Positions 44,604-53,148 of a DNA stretch of 64,000 nucleotides are shown piece after piece; the stretch's first letter is position 1, and every line of letters starts with the position of its first letter. Both the position numbers and the translations under genes were made by a program. Source of the DNA: Thiosocius sp963808165 (GTDB lineage: Bacteria > Pseudomonadota > Gammaproteobacteria > Chromatiales > Chromatiaceae); the NCBI GenBank assembly GCA_963808165.1, contig CAWEET010000016.1, forward strand, positions 248,001 to 312,000, read 5' to 3'. The notes beneath the pieces are model-generated. The model saw only the letters and a list, made by a program, of their open reading frames with translations. It was not told the DNA's origin and did not search any database.

Positions 44604-45032
44604 CTACTGTTGTTGTAGCGAGTGGATGTAGTAGACCAGTTCGAGAATCCTCCCATGCACCACCTCTTCGCCACCGAAGGGTCCGTAGGCGGTTTCTGCG
44701 TCCTTTCTATACCGGTTACCCCAAACCGGCATCGACCTGTCGCCATGCGCAGCGACATCCTCTCTGCCGTCGATCATCAGGAAGACCTTCAGGTAGGGGT
44801 ATTCACCTCCATTATTCTTCGCCAGCGACGTCAGATCAGTTGGCTTGACCGTCAGGAACTTGGCCAAGGGCCCCTCACCGCGGCCCCCGACACCGTGACA
44901 GTTGAGACAGGAGATTCTGTACTCATCCGACCCGATGGTGTCTTCCTCGGCTTGTGCAATCCCGCAGAGCATTGCAGTGGACAATGCCGCGGAAAGGGCC
45001 GTCCTGAAAACTCTCGTCATCGTCATTAGCAT
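44604..45032 (-). CDS. Periplasmic c-type cytochrome (paralogue of 54791 gene)
   Basis: A 142-residue mono-haem cytochrome c with a signal peptide (cleavage near AQA, residue 28). Haem attaches at C42-C45-H46 (SCLNCHGVGGRGEGP), and the axial Met is likely in RSMPVWGNRY. The C terminus VHGRILELVYYIHSLQQQ closely resembles that of the cytochrome at 54791, as does VFLMIDGRED. I chose ATG 45032, because GGAG lies eight bases upstream, over an ATG at 45080. Confidence 0.85.
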   Translation of the reverse strand: MLMTMTRVFRTALSAALSTAMLCGIAQAEEDTIGSDEYRISCLNCHGVGGRGEGPLAKFLTVKPTDLTSLAKNNGGEYPYLKVFLMIDGREDVAAHGDRSMPVWGNRYRKDAETAYGPFGGEEVVHGRILELVYYIHSLQQQ

Positions 45033-45380
45033 TTCTGCACTCTCCTTTGTAAGTTTTTCCTTCGACCTTTGCCACTTCAAGTGTCGACCACCACCTTGCG
45101 AACGACGTTACCTGGGTTAACAATAGTTGCCCCAGATCAATTCACTGCGCCTGCGTCTTGGCGATTGGCAAGGAAACGGGCACGCCGGTCCGCCCCGGGC
45201 TGTCCACAGGCAACAAGTATCGATCCTTCCATGGAGGTTTGACGGCGAAACGCTCGCGAATCGATCGGGCTGAGCGCTGCGTCGGAAGGGATTATATGAA
45301 CAGCGGTTTTCTTCGATGCGATATTTGATTTCTCCGGTTGAGCCGGTATGCGGCAAGTCAGTGGATTGCGCCCGATGCCA
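45033..45380. other. Divergent intergenic region
   Basis: This stretch separates the minus-strand cytochrome from the plus-strand VOC gene and must hold both promoters. No convincing -10/-35 pair, operator or small gene was found. Confidence 0.35.
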
Positions 45381-45746
45381 ATGAAGGCGCTGTTCACCTC
45401 GTTTCCTGCCGCCGACTATCTCGCGAGCAAGCGCTTCTACGAGGATGTCGTCGGCCTCGAGGTGCAACGAGCGTTCGAGGGGGCGCCGCACAGGTTCACC
45501 AACTACGACCTCGGGGGTATGCTCCTGAAGGTCTACGAGTGGACCGAGAAATACTATGGGACGGGACACTCGGGCCTGTTCATCGAGACCGAGGACCTGG
45601 ATGGTGTCGTGGAGCGTATTCGGCGCGACGGCGGCAAGACGACCGGGATCGTGGTGCATGCCTGGGGAGGTCGTTGCTGCTCGGTCACCGACCCGTTCGG
45701 AAACATTTTCGATCTGATCGACGCGAACCAGAAGGGCGACAGCTGA
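45381..45746 (+). CDS. VOC-family (glyoxalase/dioxygenase-like) protein
   Basis: A 121-residue protein of the vicinal-oxygen-chelate fold with two beta-alpha-beta-beta-beta modules: ALFTSFPAADYLASKRFYEDVVGLEV and GLFIETEDLDGVVERIRRDGG, ending in SVTDPFGNIFDLID. It may be a glyoxalase-like enzyme or a metal or drug-binding protein. In-frame ATGs at 45375 and 45381 are both possible; the family usually starts close to MKALFTS. Confidence 0.8.
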   Translation: MKALFTSFPAADYLASKRFYEDVVGLEVQRAFEGAPHRFTNYDLGGMLLKVYEWTEKYYGTGHSGLFIETEDLDGVVERIRRDGGKTTGIVVHAWGGRCCSVTDPFGNIFDLIDANQKGDS

Positions 45747-45890
45747 TCGTCAGCTCGGCGACCCTGCCCTCCTGACGGCTGAAGATGATGCGCTGCCAGC
45801 GCGCGCTCGCCCGGAAGACCTCGAACGGGCCGGATCGTCGACCAAGCGGCCTCATGTCCGGCTGGGGGGTAGTGCGCCCCGAATCATGGC

Positions 45891-47996
45891 TCAGTCCACC
45901 GGGCCGCCTTTCGCCAGATACCGCTGCTCCAGGTCTTCGTCGCGCGTCAGTGCCGCATTCTGAACGATGGTCCGGTTCACGATGCTCATCGCGATCGCGG
46001 TCTGATGCGCCGACTGCAAATGGGTGGCCGCATAGGGATCGTTTGCGGCGGCCTCATCGGCTGCATGCCGCAGTTGCGACAGCGAAAGCCCTTCGTTCAG
46101 GCCGGTCTCGGCCAGGATGCGTTCGCCACCGAATTCCTCGATCAGTTGACTGGAGTTGAGGAATGGCGCATTGAACTGTTTTTTTGGCGTAGCGGCGAAA
46201 TCTGATGTGAGTCGCGGCGCATAGGCCCTGCGCAGCAAGACCTTGTCACGCAGACCGCTGACCATGAGACGATCCGGCAGGGTGGACACGTGCTTGCGCA
46301 AGGGGTTCGACAGGAAGGGTGTGCGGCCCTCCAGTGTATTGGCCATTTCCATACGGTCGCCGACCCAGTTCAGGATCAACGTCGGCAGATGTGTCTTGGC
46401 GAAATAGTTTTGCCAGAGCAGCAGCGAGTTGCGCGGGTTTTCGCGGCCGCCGGACAGCGATTCCAGGCCCGCGTAGGTCCAGCTCTGAATCGAGGCCGCC
46501 TGCGCGCGCAGCCAGGCATCGGCCTGCTGCGACCCCAGCAGCGCGGATGCGATCGCGCGTACCTGGCCGAACAGCGGGTGCGGCACACCCAGCAGGTGCA
46601 GGCTGTCGACGAAGTCCCGGCCCGTGCCGGCGGCGCTGGATCCCGCCAGCCAGGGGTTCTTGGTATGCGCAGCGAAGCGCGACAGGTACAGGCCGTCACG
46701 TCTATGGCTGCCCAGTGGTTGCTGCTCGAGCAATTTCAGTACCTGCGCGATCGATCGCGCCTCGCCACGGCCGCGCATGGCGAATTTCCACCAGTTGACA
46801 TAGCGGTAGCTGGGGTAGCCGCATAACAGTTCGTCGGCCCCGTCGCCGGTGAGCACGCCCTTGACGTAGCGACGGGTAAACAGGCTCAGCCACCATTTTG
46901 CCGCACCGTTCGTGAACGGCTGAACCAGCTCGCTGTTGTGCACCGCATGCGGGTAGGAATAATTCAGTGCCGCGTCATCGACATTGATCAGGTGGGGATC
47001 GAAACCGGAATGTCTGGCGTAGCGCAGCGCCTCAGCCGTTTCATCGTAACCGGCCTGCGAGAAGCCGACGGTGAAAGACTTCATCGCTCGATTCGAATCG
47101 ATCAGGCGGCTCAACTCGTAGGCCACGACCTTGGAATCGACGCCGCCGCTGAGATAGACGCCGAGCTCGACATCGCTAAGCAGCCGATCGGATACCGAGG
47201 TCCGGAAAAGCCCGGCGAAAACATCTTCGGCGTCGTCGGCGTTGCCGGACGTGCCGGTCCTTATGGGTTCGGAAAAGGTGTGCAGAGAGCAGTCGAAGCC
47301 CGCCGAGCGCCGATGACAGACGAGCACGCCGCCCGGGGGCACCTGAATGACGTGGTCGAATGGCGTGCGCACCGGCTCGTACAGTCCGGTGAACTGGCGC
47401 AGCAGTCCCTCCGGGTTCCAGACCTTTGCGGACGCCAGCCCTTTGATCTCGCTTGAGAACTCCAGGCGGCTGCATTCGAACCCATAGTGTGCGGAAAAGG
47501 CTGCGAAGCGCTGCGTGTCCACTCCGTCGCAATGAAGGTACAGCGGCTTGACCCCGAACCGGTCGCGGTGCGCCACCAACTCCGCGCCGTCCACGGACAT
47601 GATCACGAAGGCGTACTCGCCCTCGAGGCGTGCGAAGAAATCGCCACCGAATGCCTTCCAGCCCTCGATGATCGTCTCGGTATCGCTACGGGTGCGGAAA
47701 ACGACGCCGGATTCGGCAGCAATGTCTGCGCGTAGCGTCAGATGGTTGTACACCTCGCCGTTGAAAACGATCGCATGCCGACCGTCGGCGCTCGGCATCG
47801 GCTGGATGCCCGAGGCGACATCCTGAAACGCAAGCCGGAAATGATTCAGCCAGATGTGCCGGAACAGGGCCTCGCGCTGGTCGGTGTCGCCGCGATGGGC
47901 GACGCGCTCGGCGGCCCGACGAAAACCGTCCAGCCCGGGTGCATACCCATCTCGTGCGGGATCGCTGGAAAAAAGGATGCCGGAAAATCCACACAT
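45891..47996 (-). CDS. asnB: Asparagine synthetase (glutamine-hydrolysing)-like protein
   Basis: A 701-residue protein with an N-terminal class II glutamine amidotransferase (catalytic Cys2 in MCGFSGILF; RLAFQDVASGIQP; FNGEVYNH) and a C-terminal AMP-forming synthetase domain (PP-loop SGGVDSKVVAYEL, TGDGADELLCGYPSY). It is longer than E. coli AsnB (about 554) because of extra C-terminal helices. Such proteins make asparagine or amidate other acids in natural-product or polysaccharide pathways. It stands alone here, so the substrate is uncertain. Confidence 0.88.
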   Translation of the reverse strand: MCGFSGILFSSDPARDGYAPGLDGFRRAAERVAHRGDTDQREALFRHIWLNHFRLAFQDVASGIQPMPSADGRHAIVFNGEVYNHLTLRADIAAESGVVFRTRSDTETIIEGWKAFGGDFFARLEGEYAFVIMSVDGAELVAHRDRFGVKPLYLHCDGVDTQRFAAFSAHYGFECSRLEFSSEIKGLASAKVWNPEGLLRQFTGLYEPVRTPFDHVIQVPPGGVLVCHRRSAGFDCSLHTFSEPIRTGTSGNADDAEDVFAGLFRTSVSDRLLSDVELGVYLSGGVDSKVVAYELSRLIDSNRAMKSFTVGFSQAGYDETAEALRYARHSGFDPHLINVDDAALNYSYPHAVHNSELVQPFTNGAAKWWLSLFTRRYVKGVLTGDGADELLCGYPSYRYVNWWKFAMRGRGEARSIAQVLKLLEQQPLGSHRRDGLYLSRFAAHTKNPWLAGSSAAGTGRDFVDSLHLLGVPHPLFGQVRAIASALLGSQQADAWLRAQAASIQSWTYAGLESLSGGRENPRNSLLLWQNYFAKTHLPTLILNWVGDRMEMANTLEGRTPFLSNPLRKHVSTLPDRLMVSGLRDKVLLRRAYAPRLTSDFAATPKKQFNAPFLNSSQLIEEFGGERILAETGLNEGLSLSQLRHAADEAAANDPYAATHLQSAHQTAIAMSIVNRTIVQNAALTRDEDLEQRYLAKGGPVD

Positions 47997-48301
47997 GGTG
48001 TCCGCGCAACAAGCAGAAGTGATGTTACGAGCATATCAACAAACAGAGCCGATCTGTTGCGCATCGCGCCGGGGCCCGGCCTGCGTGTTCAGTGCGTGCA
48101 AACGCGCTGGTTTGGCGCGGGCGTATGGGGGATCACCATGGAGCCGGCACAGGGCTGCGACGGCTGTGTGAAAAAGTCACAGATTGGGTGTGTCCTGCTT
48201 CAATGGGTCTTTTCCGGCCCGCCCCTATCATTCTCCTCAACAGGACGGAACACGCCGGCCTGGGCAAACAAACCACGCTGATACTCAGGAGAATGACCGT
48301 G
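47997..48301. other. Intergenic region upstream of repeat-protein gene
   Basis: No gene recognised. It contains the promoter regions of asnB (minus) and the repeat-protein gene (plus). AGGAG at 48287-48291 is the ribosome binding site for 48302. An ATG at 48293 is in frame but too close to it. Confidence 0.35.
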
Positions 48302-48802
48302 ATGAAGAAACGCGCCCTCGCTGCCGCCTTCGTCGCCCTGTTCGCCATCGCCGGTGTCGCCGGGGCCGACTCGACCGTGCTCGGCACGGTCGAGACCAAC
48401 GCCACCGTGTACCGCGCGACCCAGAACCAGTCGGGTCTGCTGAACATCCAGGACGCCACCTTCGGTTCGCTCAGCGACTCGTTCATGGTCGGCTCGGTCA
48501 AGACCGACGTGACGATCCGACGCGCCTAGCAGGACCAGTCGGGTCTGTTGAACAAGCACGAGTTGACTGCCGGTTCGGTGCGCGGCTCGCGGGTGATCGG
48601 TTCGATCGAGACGGATGTGCGGGTCGACTCGGTGCAGCAGAGCCAGAGCGGTCTGCTGAACAGCCAGAAGGCGAACCTCGCCTCGGTCAACGGCTCGAAC
48701 GTGCTCGGCGCGGTGCAGATCAACGTCCATGCGCGCAACATCGCGCAGAGCCAGGCCGGCCTGTTGATCAAGCAGAAGATCAGTGTCGGTTCTATCGATT
48801 GA
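48302..48802 (+). pseudogene. Secreted tandem-repeat protein interrupted by amber codon
   Basis: A signal peptide (MKKRALAAAFVALFAIAGVAG) starts a frame of 167 codons that is broken only by an in-frame TAG at 48527-48529. Both halves carry the same repeat of about 35 residues: Q-x-QSGLLN-x-Q, then GSV or a similar triplet, then an alternating strand GSVKTDVTIRR or GSIETDVRVDS. Four repeats are visible (QNQSGLLN, QDQSGLLN, QSQSGLLN, QSQAGLLI). The regular alternating pattern suggests a beta-solenoid or amyloid-like surface protein. Either it is a recent nonsense mutation or the stop is suppressed. Confidence 0.7.
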
Positions 48803-48868
48803 CCGGGCACTGAACGCGACTCCAGGGAGGCCTGACGACCGCGCGTTCACCGTCAAGCAACAGAAAAC

Positions 48869-48892
48869 AAGCCGGCCTCTGGGGGCCGGCTT
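48869..48892. terminator. Hairpin between convergent repeat-protein and Rrf2 genes
   Basis: AAGCCGGCC at 48869-48877 pairs with GGCCGGCTT at 48884-48892. A T-rich stretch follows on the minus strand (TTGTTTTCTG) and only a weaker one on the plus strand, so it may stop transcription in both directions. Confidence 0.65.
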
Positions 48893-49051
48893 CATTCGCG
48901 TAGGTCAACCATGCGGCCACCGAGCCGGCGTTACAGTCGCCGCAGATCGCCAGACCGGCCACATCAGCGATCATCACTGGTGGCCGGCTGCGAATGTCAA
49001 CACCGCGGCACAATTCCGCCTCGCCAACCGGCCGGCGCTCGACGCCCGCGA

Positions 49052-49522
49052 TCAGGCAGCTCGCTGCGTAAGTCGCGCAACGGCGGAGCCGGCACTGTCG
49101 CTTGCAACGACCTGTCGCTGTGCTCCACGTTCGACCAGATCGTCCAGGGTGATGTCGGCAACGAAGTCGAAAATCTGCTGGCTCAGATCGTCCCACAGTG
49201 ACCGCGTTGAGGCATGATAGACCTCATTCGCTACCTTCCTGCCCTGGCCTCGGGTGTATTCGACCCATTCATCGACCGCACAGATGATGTCGGCGACGGA
49301 GATTTGGCCGGCATCGCGACCCAGGTAGTAGCCACCACCGGGCCCACGCACGCCCCTGACCAGCCCTTTGGCGCGCAGCGAAGCGAACAGCTGCTCCAGA
49401 TACGACAGGGACACGCCCTGGTTTTCGGAAATGTCCGCCAGTGTCATCGGTCCGCCGGATCCGTTCAGCGCCAGATCCAGCATGGCAGTCACGGCGTAGC
49501 GGCTCTTGGTAGAAAGTCTCAT
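49052..49522 (-). CDS. Rrf2/IscR-family regulator lacking cluster ligands
   Basis: A 156-residue winged-helix protein that aligns without gaps by eye to IscR: MRLSTKSRYAVTAMLDLAL, ISENQGVSLSYLEQLF, VRGPGGGYYLGRD. At the positions of the four [2Fe-2S] ligands of IscR it has G92, A98, A104 and R107 instead of C92, C98, C104 and H107. It cannot bind the cluster in the known way and may act as a constitutive apo-IscR-type DNA binder or sense something else. No isc or suf genes are nearby. The ATG at 49522 is the family start. Confidence 0.88.
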   Translation of the reverse strand: MRLSTKSRYAVTAMLDLALNGSGGPMTLADISENQGVSLSYLEQLFASLRAKGLVRGVRGPGGGYYLGRDAGQISVADIICAVDEWVEYTRGQGRKVANEVYHASTRSLWDDLSQQIFDFVADITLDDLVERGAQRQVVASDSAGSAVARLTQRAA

Positions 49523-50235
49523 GATCTCGATCCTCTTATTCTCGTAGGTTGTCTGGCTTGGCACCCGCCTGATCCTTGCGGGGCGGCTTGGTTAACTCGT
49601 TGTAACGCTAAGACGCCTTAAACCTAGACGAGTTCCGCGGCTCTGTCTAGTTTTTTTATGGACAAAATCATGATGTCGCCTAAATTTCGGTTTTATATGG
49701 AGGAAATTGTTCAGGTTTGCATCGATTTTCAGATCTATTCCGTGTCTTGAGTACTGCCTTGTCGATCATTTGCCGGCAAAGGGCCGTCCGCCGGCGCTTT
49801 GCTTCCTGTTCGTCCGGGTGGTGACAAGCCCGGCCCACCGGGCGGAATTGCGCGGCAGGACGCGCTGGAACAGCGCTCCACGGTCTCGCGCCGCAGTCGC
49901 CCTTTGCCTGTGCAAGCGGGTCGGTCGTCCCGTTCGCGACCGGCGCATGAATCCTGGCGCCTCTGGACAGGAGCCGGGTCGCGGTTCGCGGCGCCACGCT
50001 GAACCGCGTCCCCCTGTCGGTGTCCGGCGACGCTGCCAGCGCACGCCGGTCGGACCTCGATCCAGCGGCCTCGGATTTGTCCATCGGTGCCGAGACCGCG
50101 CTTTCCTGGTTAAGGAAACGGCTTCTGCTAGTCTTTGTGGGTGGTTCGAAAACAACAACAGATGCCCCCTTCCGCAGCGCGACCACGAGTCCCGGGGGTA
50201 ATCAAGCAACAACCGGAGCGAGGAGAGAGAGGATC
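49523..50235. other. Long intergenic region between Rrf2 regulator and PQQ dehydrogenase
   Basis: Over 700 bases with no believable gene. A relatively AT-rich segment (about 49640-49760) lies in the middle. The end carries GGAGCGAGGAGAGAGAGG before the dehydrogenase ATG. Long frames on both strands here have proline/arginine-rich, non-domain content and look like chance frames of GC-rich DNA. Confidence 0.4.
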
Positions 50236-51513
50236 ATGCGTACCAAGACATTAGCCGTGTCCGCCACCTGCCTGGCGTTTTCACTGTCGGCAGGTACCGG
50301 ATTCGCGAAGGGAGACGAGCAGAACCTGGAGAAGCTGGGGTCGTTTAAGAAAACCGACTCGGCGCCAATGAAACGCGTCGAGCAGGGTGGCGACTATGCG
50401 GAGAACCTGAAAAAGGTGCTGCAGAACATCAAGATGCCGCCCGGCTTTAAGATCGAGCTGTTCGCGATCGCGCCAGACGCGCGGCACATGGCGGTCAGCC
50501 GCAACAAGGGCACCGTGTGGATCGGTACCCGCAAGAATGCGGTCTGGTCGGCCACTGACCGGGACATGGACAATGTCGCAGACACCGTGGAGGAGTTCAG
50601 CCCGAGCGTGACGTTCGACATACCGAACGGTGTCTGTTATTCGAACGACGGGTTTCTGTTCATCGTCGAGAGAAACCGGGTGATGATGTTCCCGGCGGCC
50701 GAGTTTTTCATGGAAGGCTCGGATACCGTGGCGATTCCGATCGTCAAGCATGGCGAGCTGATTCCGCCGGACGAGGAATCCTATAACCACACTGCGCGTG
50801 TGTGCGCGATCGGTCCGGATGACAAGCTCTACATCAGCCTCGGTCAGCCGCATAACGTGACCCCGGCCGATAAGGTGGACTTGTATATGCAAACCGGCAT
50901 CGGCGGGATCGTTCGCATGAACCGGGACGGGACCGGGCGCGAAGTCGTTGCCACCGGCGTGCGCAACTCGGTGGGTCACGCGTTCAACCCCAAAGACGGG
51001 GTCCTCTGGTTCACCGATAATCAGGTCGACGGCATGGGGGACGAGATACCCCCTGGTGAGCTGAACAAGATGTCGCAGGAGGGGATGTGGTTCGGACACC
51101 CTTATTACGGCGGCGGCGAGGTCAGGACCAACGAATACAAGGACCAGGAGATCCCGGCGGAGTTGGCGTCCAAGTATGTCCCGCCGCAGGTCGAGATGGT
51201 TGCCCACGCGGCCGACCTCGGCATGATGTTCTACACGGGGAACATGTTCCCGGATAAATACAGGAACGCGATCTTCAGCGCCCAGCATGGCTCCTGGAAC
51301 GCAGTGAAGCCCAGGGGGGCAAGGGTGATGGTGACCTACCTGGACGAAGAGGGAAATGCCGCGGGTACCGAACCGTTCGCCGAGGGTTGGATGACCGATA
51401 GCGGCTTTTACCTCGGCCGCCCGGTCGATGTGCAGCAGTATGTCGACGGTTCGATCCTGGTATCGGATGACAAGGCCGGGGCTGTCTACCGGATCTCTTA
51501 CCAGGGCGATTGA
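50236..51513 (+). CDS. PQQ-dependent sugar dehydrogenase-type quinoprotein
   Basis: A 425-residue periplasmic protein with a signal peptide (cleavage near GFA, about residue 24). The rest is a beta-propeller of the soluble glucose/L-sorbosone dehydrogenase type: MPPGFKIELFAIAPDARHMAVS, VCAIGPDDKLYISLGQPHN, GVRNSVGHAFNPKDGVLWFTDNQ, QHGSWN and GRPVDVQQYVDGSILVSDD. It should oxidise a sugar or alcohol and hand electrons to a c-type cytochrome such as the one at 51634. pqqA and pqqD lie just beyond on the other strand, which supports use of PQQ. Confidence 0.88.
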   Translation: MRTKTLAVSATCLAFSLSAGTGFAKGDEQNLEKLGSFKKTDSAPMKRVEQGGDYAENLKKVLQNIKMPPGFKIELFAIAPDARHMAVSRNKGTVWIGTRKNAVWSATDRDMDNVADTVEEFSPSVTFDIPNGVCYSNDGFLFIVERNRVMMFPAAEFFMEGSDTVAIPIVKHGELIPPDEESYNHTARVCAIGPDDKLYISLGQPHNVTPADKVDLYMQTGIGGIVRMNRDGTGREVVATGVRNSVGHAFNPKDGVLWFTDNQVDGMGDEIPPGELNKMSQEGMWFGHPYYGGGEVRTNEYKDQEIPAELASKYVPPQVEMVAHAADLGMMFYTGNMFPDKYRNAIFSAQHGSWNAVKPRGARVMVTYLDEEGNAAGTEPFAEGWMTDSGFYLGRPVDVQQYVDGSILVSDDKAGAVYRISYQGD

Positions 51514-51528
51514 CACCCGGCGCGGTGA

Positions 51529-51563
51529 TGGGCCGGACACCGCTCCGGCCCATTGGTCTTTTC
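51529..51563 (+). terminator. Terminator-like hairpin after PQQ dehydrogenase
   Basis: TGGGCCGGA at 51529-51537 pairs with TCCGGCCCA at 51544-51552 over a six-base loop, followed by TTGGTCTTTTC. The T-run is interrupted, so some transcripts may read on into the cytochrome gene. Confidence 0.6.
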
Positions 51564-51633
51564 TAACGGGGTGCGCCGACCGTTCGGCGCAATGCTGGAC
51601 GGCAAGGTGATGACGCGAACACGGGAAGTGACA

Positions 51634-51966
51634 ATGACAGCACGGCGACTCAAACGGATGCTGGCTATCGGCCTGCTGTGCTCAGCACTGCCGGTGGCTG
51701 CGGCCGACCTGGAGGCGGGCAGGGCGAAGGCGGAGGCGGTATGCCAGACCTGCCACGGGATGAATGGCAAGGGCATCATGGCGATGGTGGCGAATATCGG
51801 CGGCCAGCAGAAACAGTATCTCGTGAAGCAACTGAGCGATTACCGCTCCGGCAAAAGACAACACGAGCAGATGAGCATCATCGCAGCGATGCTGACTGAG
51901 CAGGATGTCGACAATGTCGCCGATTGGTACGCCAGCATTGTCGCCACCTTCGAGATCCCGCAATAG
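51634..51966 (+). CDS. Periplasmic class I cytochrome c
   Basis: A 110-residue mono-haem cytochrome with a signal peptide (cleavage near AAA, about residue 24). Haem motif C37-C40-H41 (CQTCHGMNGKG), and the axial Met is likely in QMSIIAAMLTEQD. The C-terminal helix DVDNVADWYASI is typical of the c4/c5-like single-domain class. It follows the PQQ dehydrogenase and is its natural electron acceptor. In-frame ATGs at 51610 and 51634 are both possible; GGGAAG before 51634 favours the latter. Confidence 0.85.
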   Translation: MTARRLKRMLAIGLLCSALPVAAADLEAGRAKAEAVCQTCHGMNGKGIMAMVANIGGQQKQYLVKQLSDYRSGKRQHEQMSIIAAMLTEQDVDNVADWYASIVATFEIPQ

Positions 51967-52013
51967 GGCCGGCCTGCTCAGGCCTCTCGGTTACCGGATG
52001 TGTCTGAAAGGAA

Positions 52014-52047
52014 TGGAAAAGGGCGGGTGAGCGCTGCTCCCCCGCCC
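52014..52047 (-). terminator. Rho-independent terminator after pqqA
   Basis: On the minus strand GGGCGGG (52047-52041) pairs with CCCGCCC (52027-52021), followed by TTTTCC. It ends the pqqA transcript 25 bases after the stop codon. Confidence 0.75.
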
Positions 52048-52071
52048 GCTGTCCAGGCGTACGGTCGAGGT

Positions 52072-52149
52072 TCAGCGAACCTTGACGTAGAGATTGATCT
52101 CGAAGCCGTAACGCATATTCTGAAAACTGGGCTTGGACCACTTTTTCAT
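52072..52149 (-). CDS. pqqA: PqqA, PQQ precursor peptide
   Basis: A 25-residue peptide beginning MKKWSKPSFQ. It contains the conserved Glu-x3-Tyr pair (GFEINLY) whose side chains become the PQQ skeleton, and the W-x-KP and RxGFE context of the PqqA family. GGAAGAG precedes the ATG at 52149. It is too short for ordinary gene calling. pqqD lies 223 bases upstream on the same strand, and a terminator follows directly. Confidence 0.9.
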   Translation of the reverse strand: MKKWSKPSFQNMRYGFEINLYVKVR

Positions 52150-52372
52150 GTCTCTTCCTCCGCTCTGCGAGTCGTGAGCAGACTCGTTTGGCAGGCCCAC
52201 GAAGGGTCTGCGTGACTTAAGGATCTCGCCCCCACACAACTGTGGAGCAAGGGTTGATCTGCGCGGCACTAACCCGTCAAGCTTAGCTCAGTTGCGCGGA
52301 TTATCCAGACCGGCAGCACGCGTGCTCACGTCCGATGGTTGAAATTCCTCGACGATACGATGATTGACGGGC

Positions 52373-52648
52373 TCAATGTCTGGACAGCCAGCCCTGTTCC
52401 AGCGCTGCCTGTATCAGGTCGAGCACATCGATTGCGAGGCCGGGTTCGCCATAGGCCGCCTCCAGTTCGGCGATCACCGCGTTCAGCGGGGTCACGCCAT
52501 CGCAGCGACGCAGGATCTCTGCGGCGCTCTCGTTGAGCTGCACCATGCCTTCCGGGTAGAGGATCACCCAGCTCTGCTGTGCCTCCTCCCATTGCATACG
52601 ATGTCCCGGGGCAATACCGAAGCAGGCATCCCTATCGAGCGTGGTCAT
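52373..52648 (-). CDS. pqqD: PqqD, peptide chaperone for PQQ biosynthesis
   Basis: A 91-residue protein with the PqqD pattern: GHRMQWEEAQQSWVILYPEGMVQLNESAAEILRRCDG, followed by the helical V-x2-A-VIAELEAAYG and a short C terminus. PqqD binds PqqA and presents it to the radical-SAM enzyme PqqE. The family assignment is firm; pqqB, pqqC and pqqE are not in this window, and the order D then A is unlike the common pqqABCDE. Confidence 0.9.
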   Translation of the reverse strand: MTTLDRDACFGIAPGHRMQWEEAQQSWVILYPEGMVQLNESAAEILRRCDGVTPLNAVIAELEAAYGEPGLAIDVLDLIQAALEQGWLSRH

Positions 52649-52848
52649 TGCAAGTCCCCTTGGTTGATATAGGGCGGCATCACGTGCACCAAGGTATCAC
52701 CCGCACCGGACGGCGAGTGTGGTACGCCACCTGGGAGGTGTTGATAGGCCCTGGTTCTCTTTCGCTGCCGTTGTGCTGCGCGGACTTGGCCCATGCGTCG
52801 CGCCGGGTCCGCACGGTGGCGCCGTTCCCGGCGATACGTGCCAACGGC

Positions 52849-53148
52849 CTACTTCTTGAGTTGGTAAAAGCGGCGGTTCAGGTACTCGGTGACATCGCCG
52901 ATCTCGTCGGCACTCCAGCCGAGACCCGAATGCAGACTCCACGACGCCACCCGCTCGCGTAGTCCGCTATAGCTTGCGACCACGCGCCCTTCTTGATTGT
53001 GTGCCCAGCTGTCGTGGCACTGCCGGCAGTGGTTCTCGTACAGTGCCCTGCCGCGGTCGAACTCCGCGACGGCGGCCGGCGGAAGTGTGCCGGCCAGGGC
53101 CGCCAGTGCAGTCGCCAGGCGGCTCAATGGAATCCCTCGATTTGCCAT
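52849..53148 (-). CDS. Small periplasmic cytochrome c
   Basis: A 99-residue mono-haem cytochrome: signal peptide (cleavage near AVA, about residue 28), haem motif C41-C44-H45 (CRQCHDSW) and a final helix DEIGDVTEYLNRRFYQL. No obvious methionine follows the haem motif, so the sixth ligand may be His or absent. A TATAGT -10-like box lies upstream at 53214-53209 on the minus strand. Upstream of pqqD on the same strand (gap 200 bases). The ATG at 53148 is chosen to begin at the signal peptide. Confidence 0.8.
   Translation of the reverse strand: MANRGIPLSRLATALAALAGTLPPAAVAEFDRGRALYENHCRQCHDSWAHNQEGRVVASYSGLRERVASWSLHSGLGWSADEIGDVTEYLNRRFYQLKK

Noticed and set aside
45747..45790. CGTCAG...CTGACG hairpin after the VOC gene as a terminator
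   Set aside because: The loop is long and no T-run follows in either direction.
48302..48802. Curlin (CsgA/CsgB) identity for the repeat protein
   Set aside because: The Q-x-QSGLLN unit only loosely resembles curlin repeats, the period is about 35 rather than 22 residues, and no csg genes are nearby.
49658..49750. AT-rich 30-codon frame (starts MDKIMMSPKF)
   Set aside because: No ribosome binding site before the ATG and no recognisable motif; it may be chance in an AT-rich stretch.
49680..50186. Minus-strand frame of 168 codons in the gap before the PQQ dehydrogenase
   Set aside because: Arg/Pro/Ser-rich content with no domain, opposed by an equally long frame on the other strand; typical of chance frames in GC-rich DNA.
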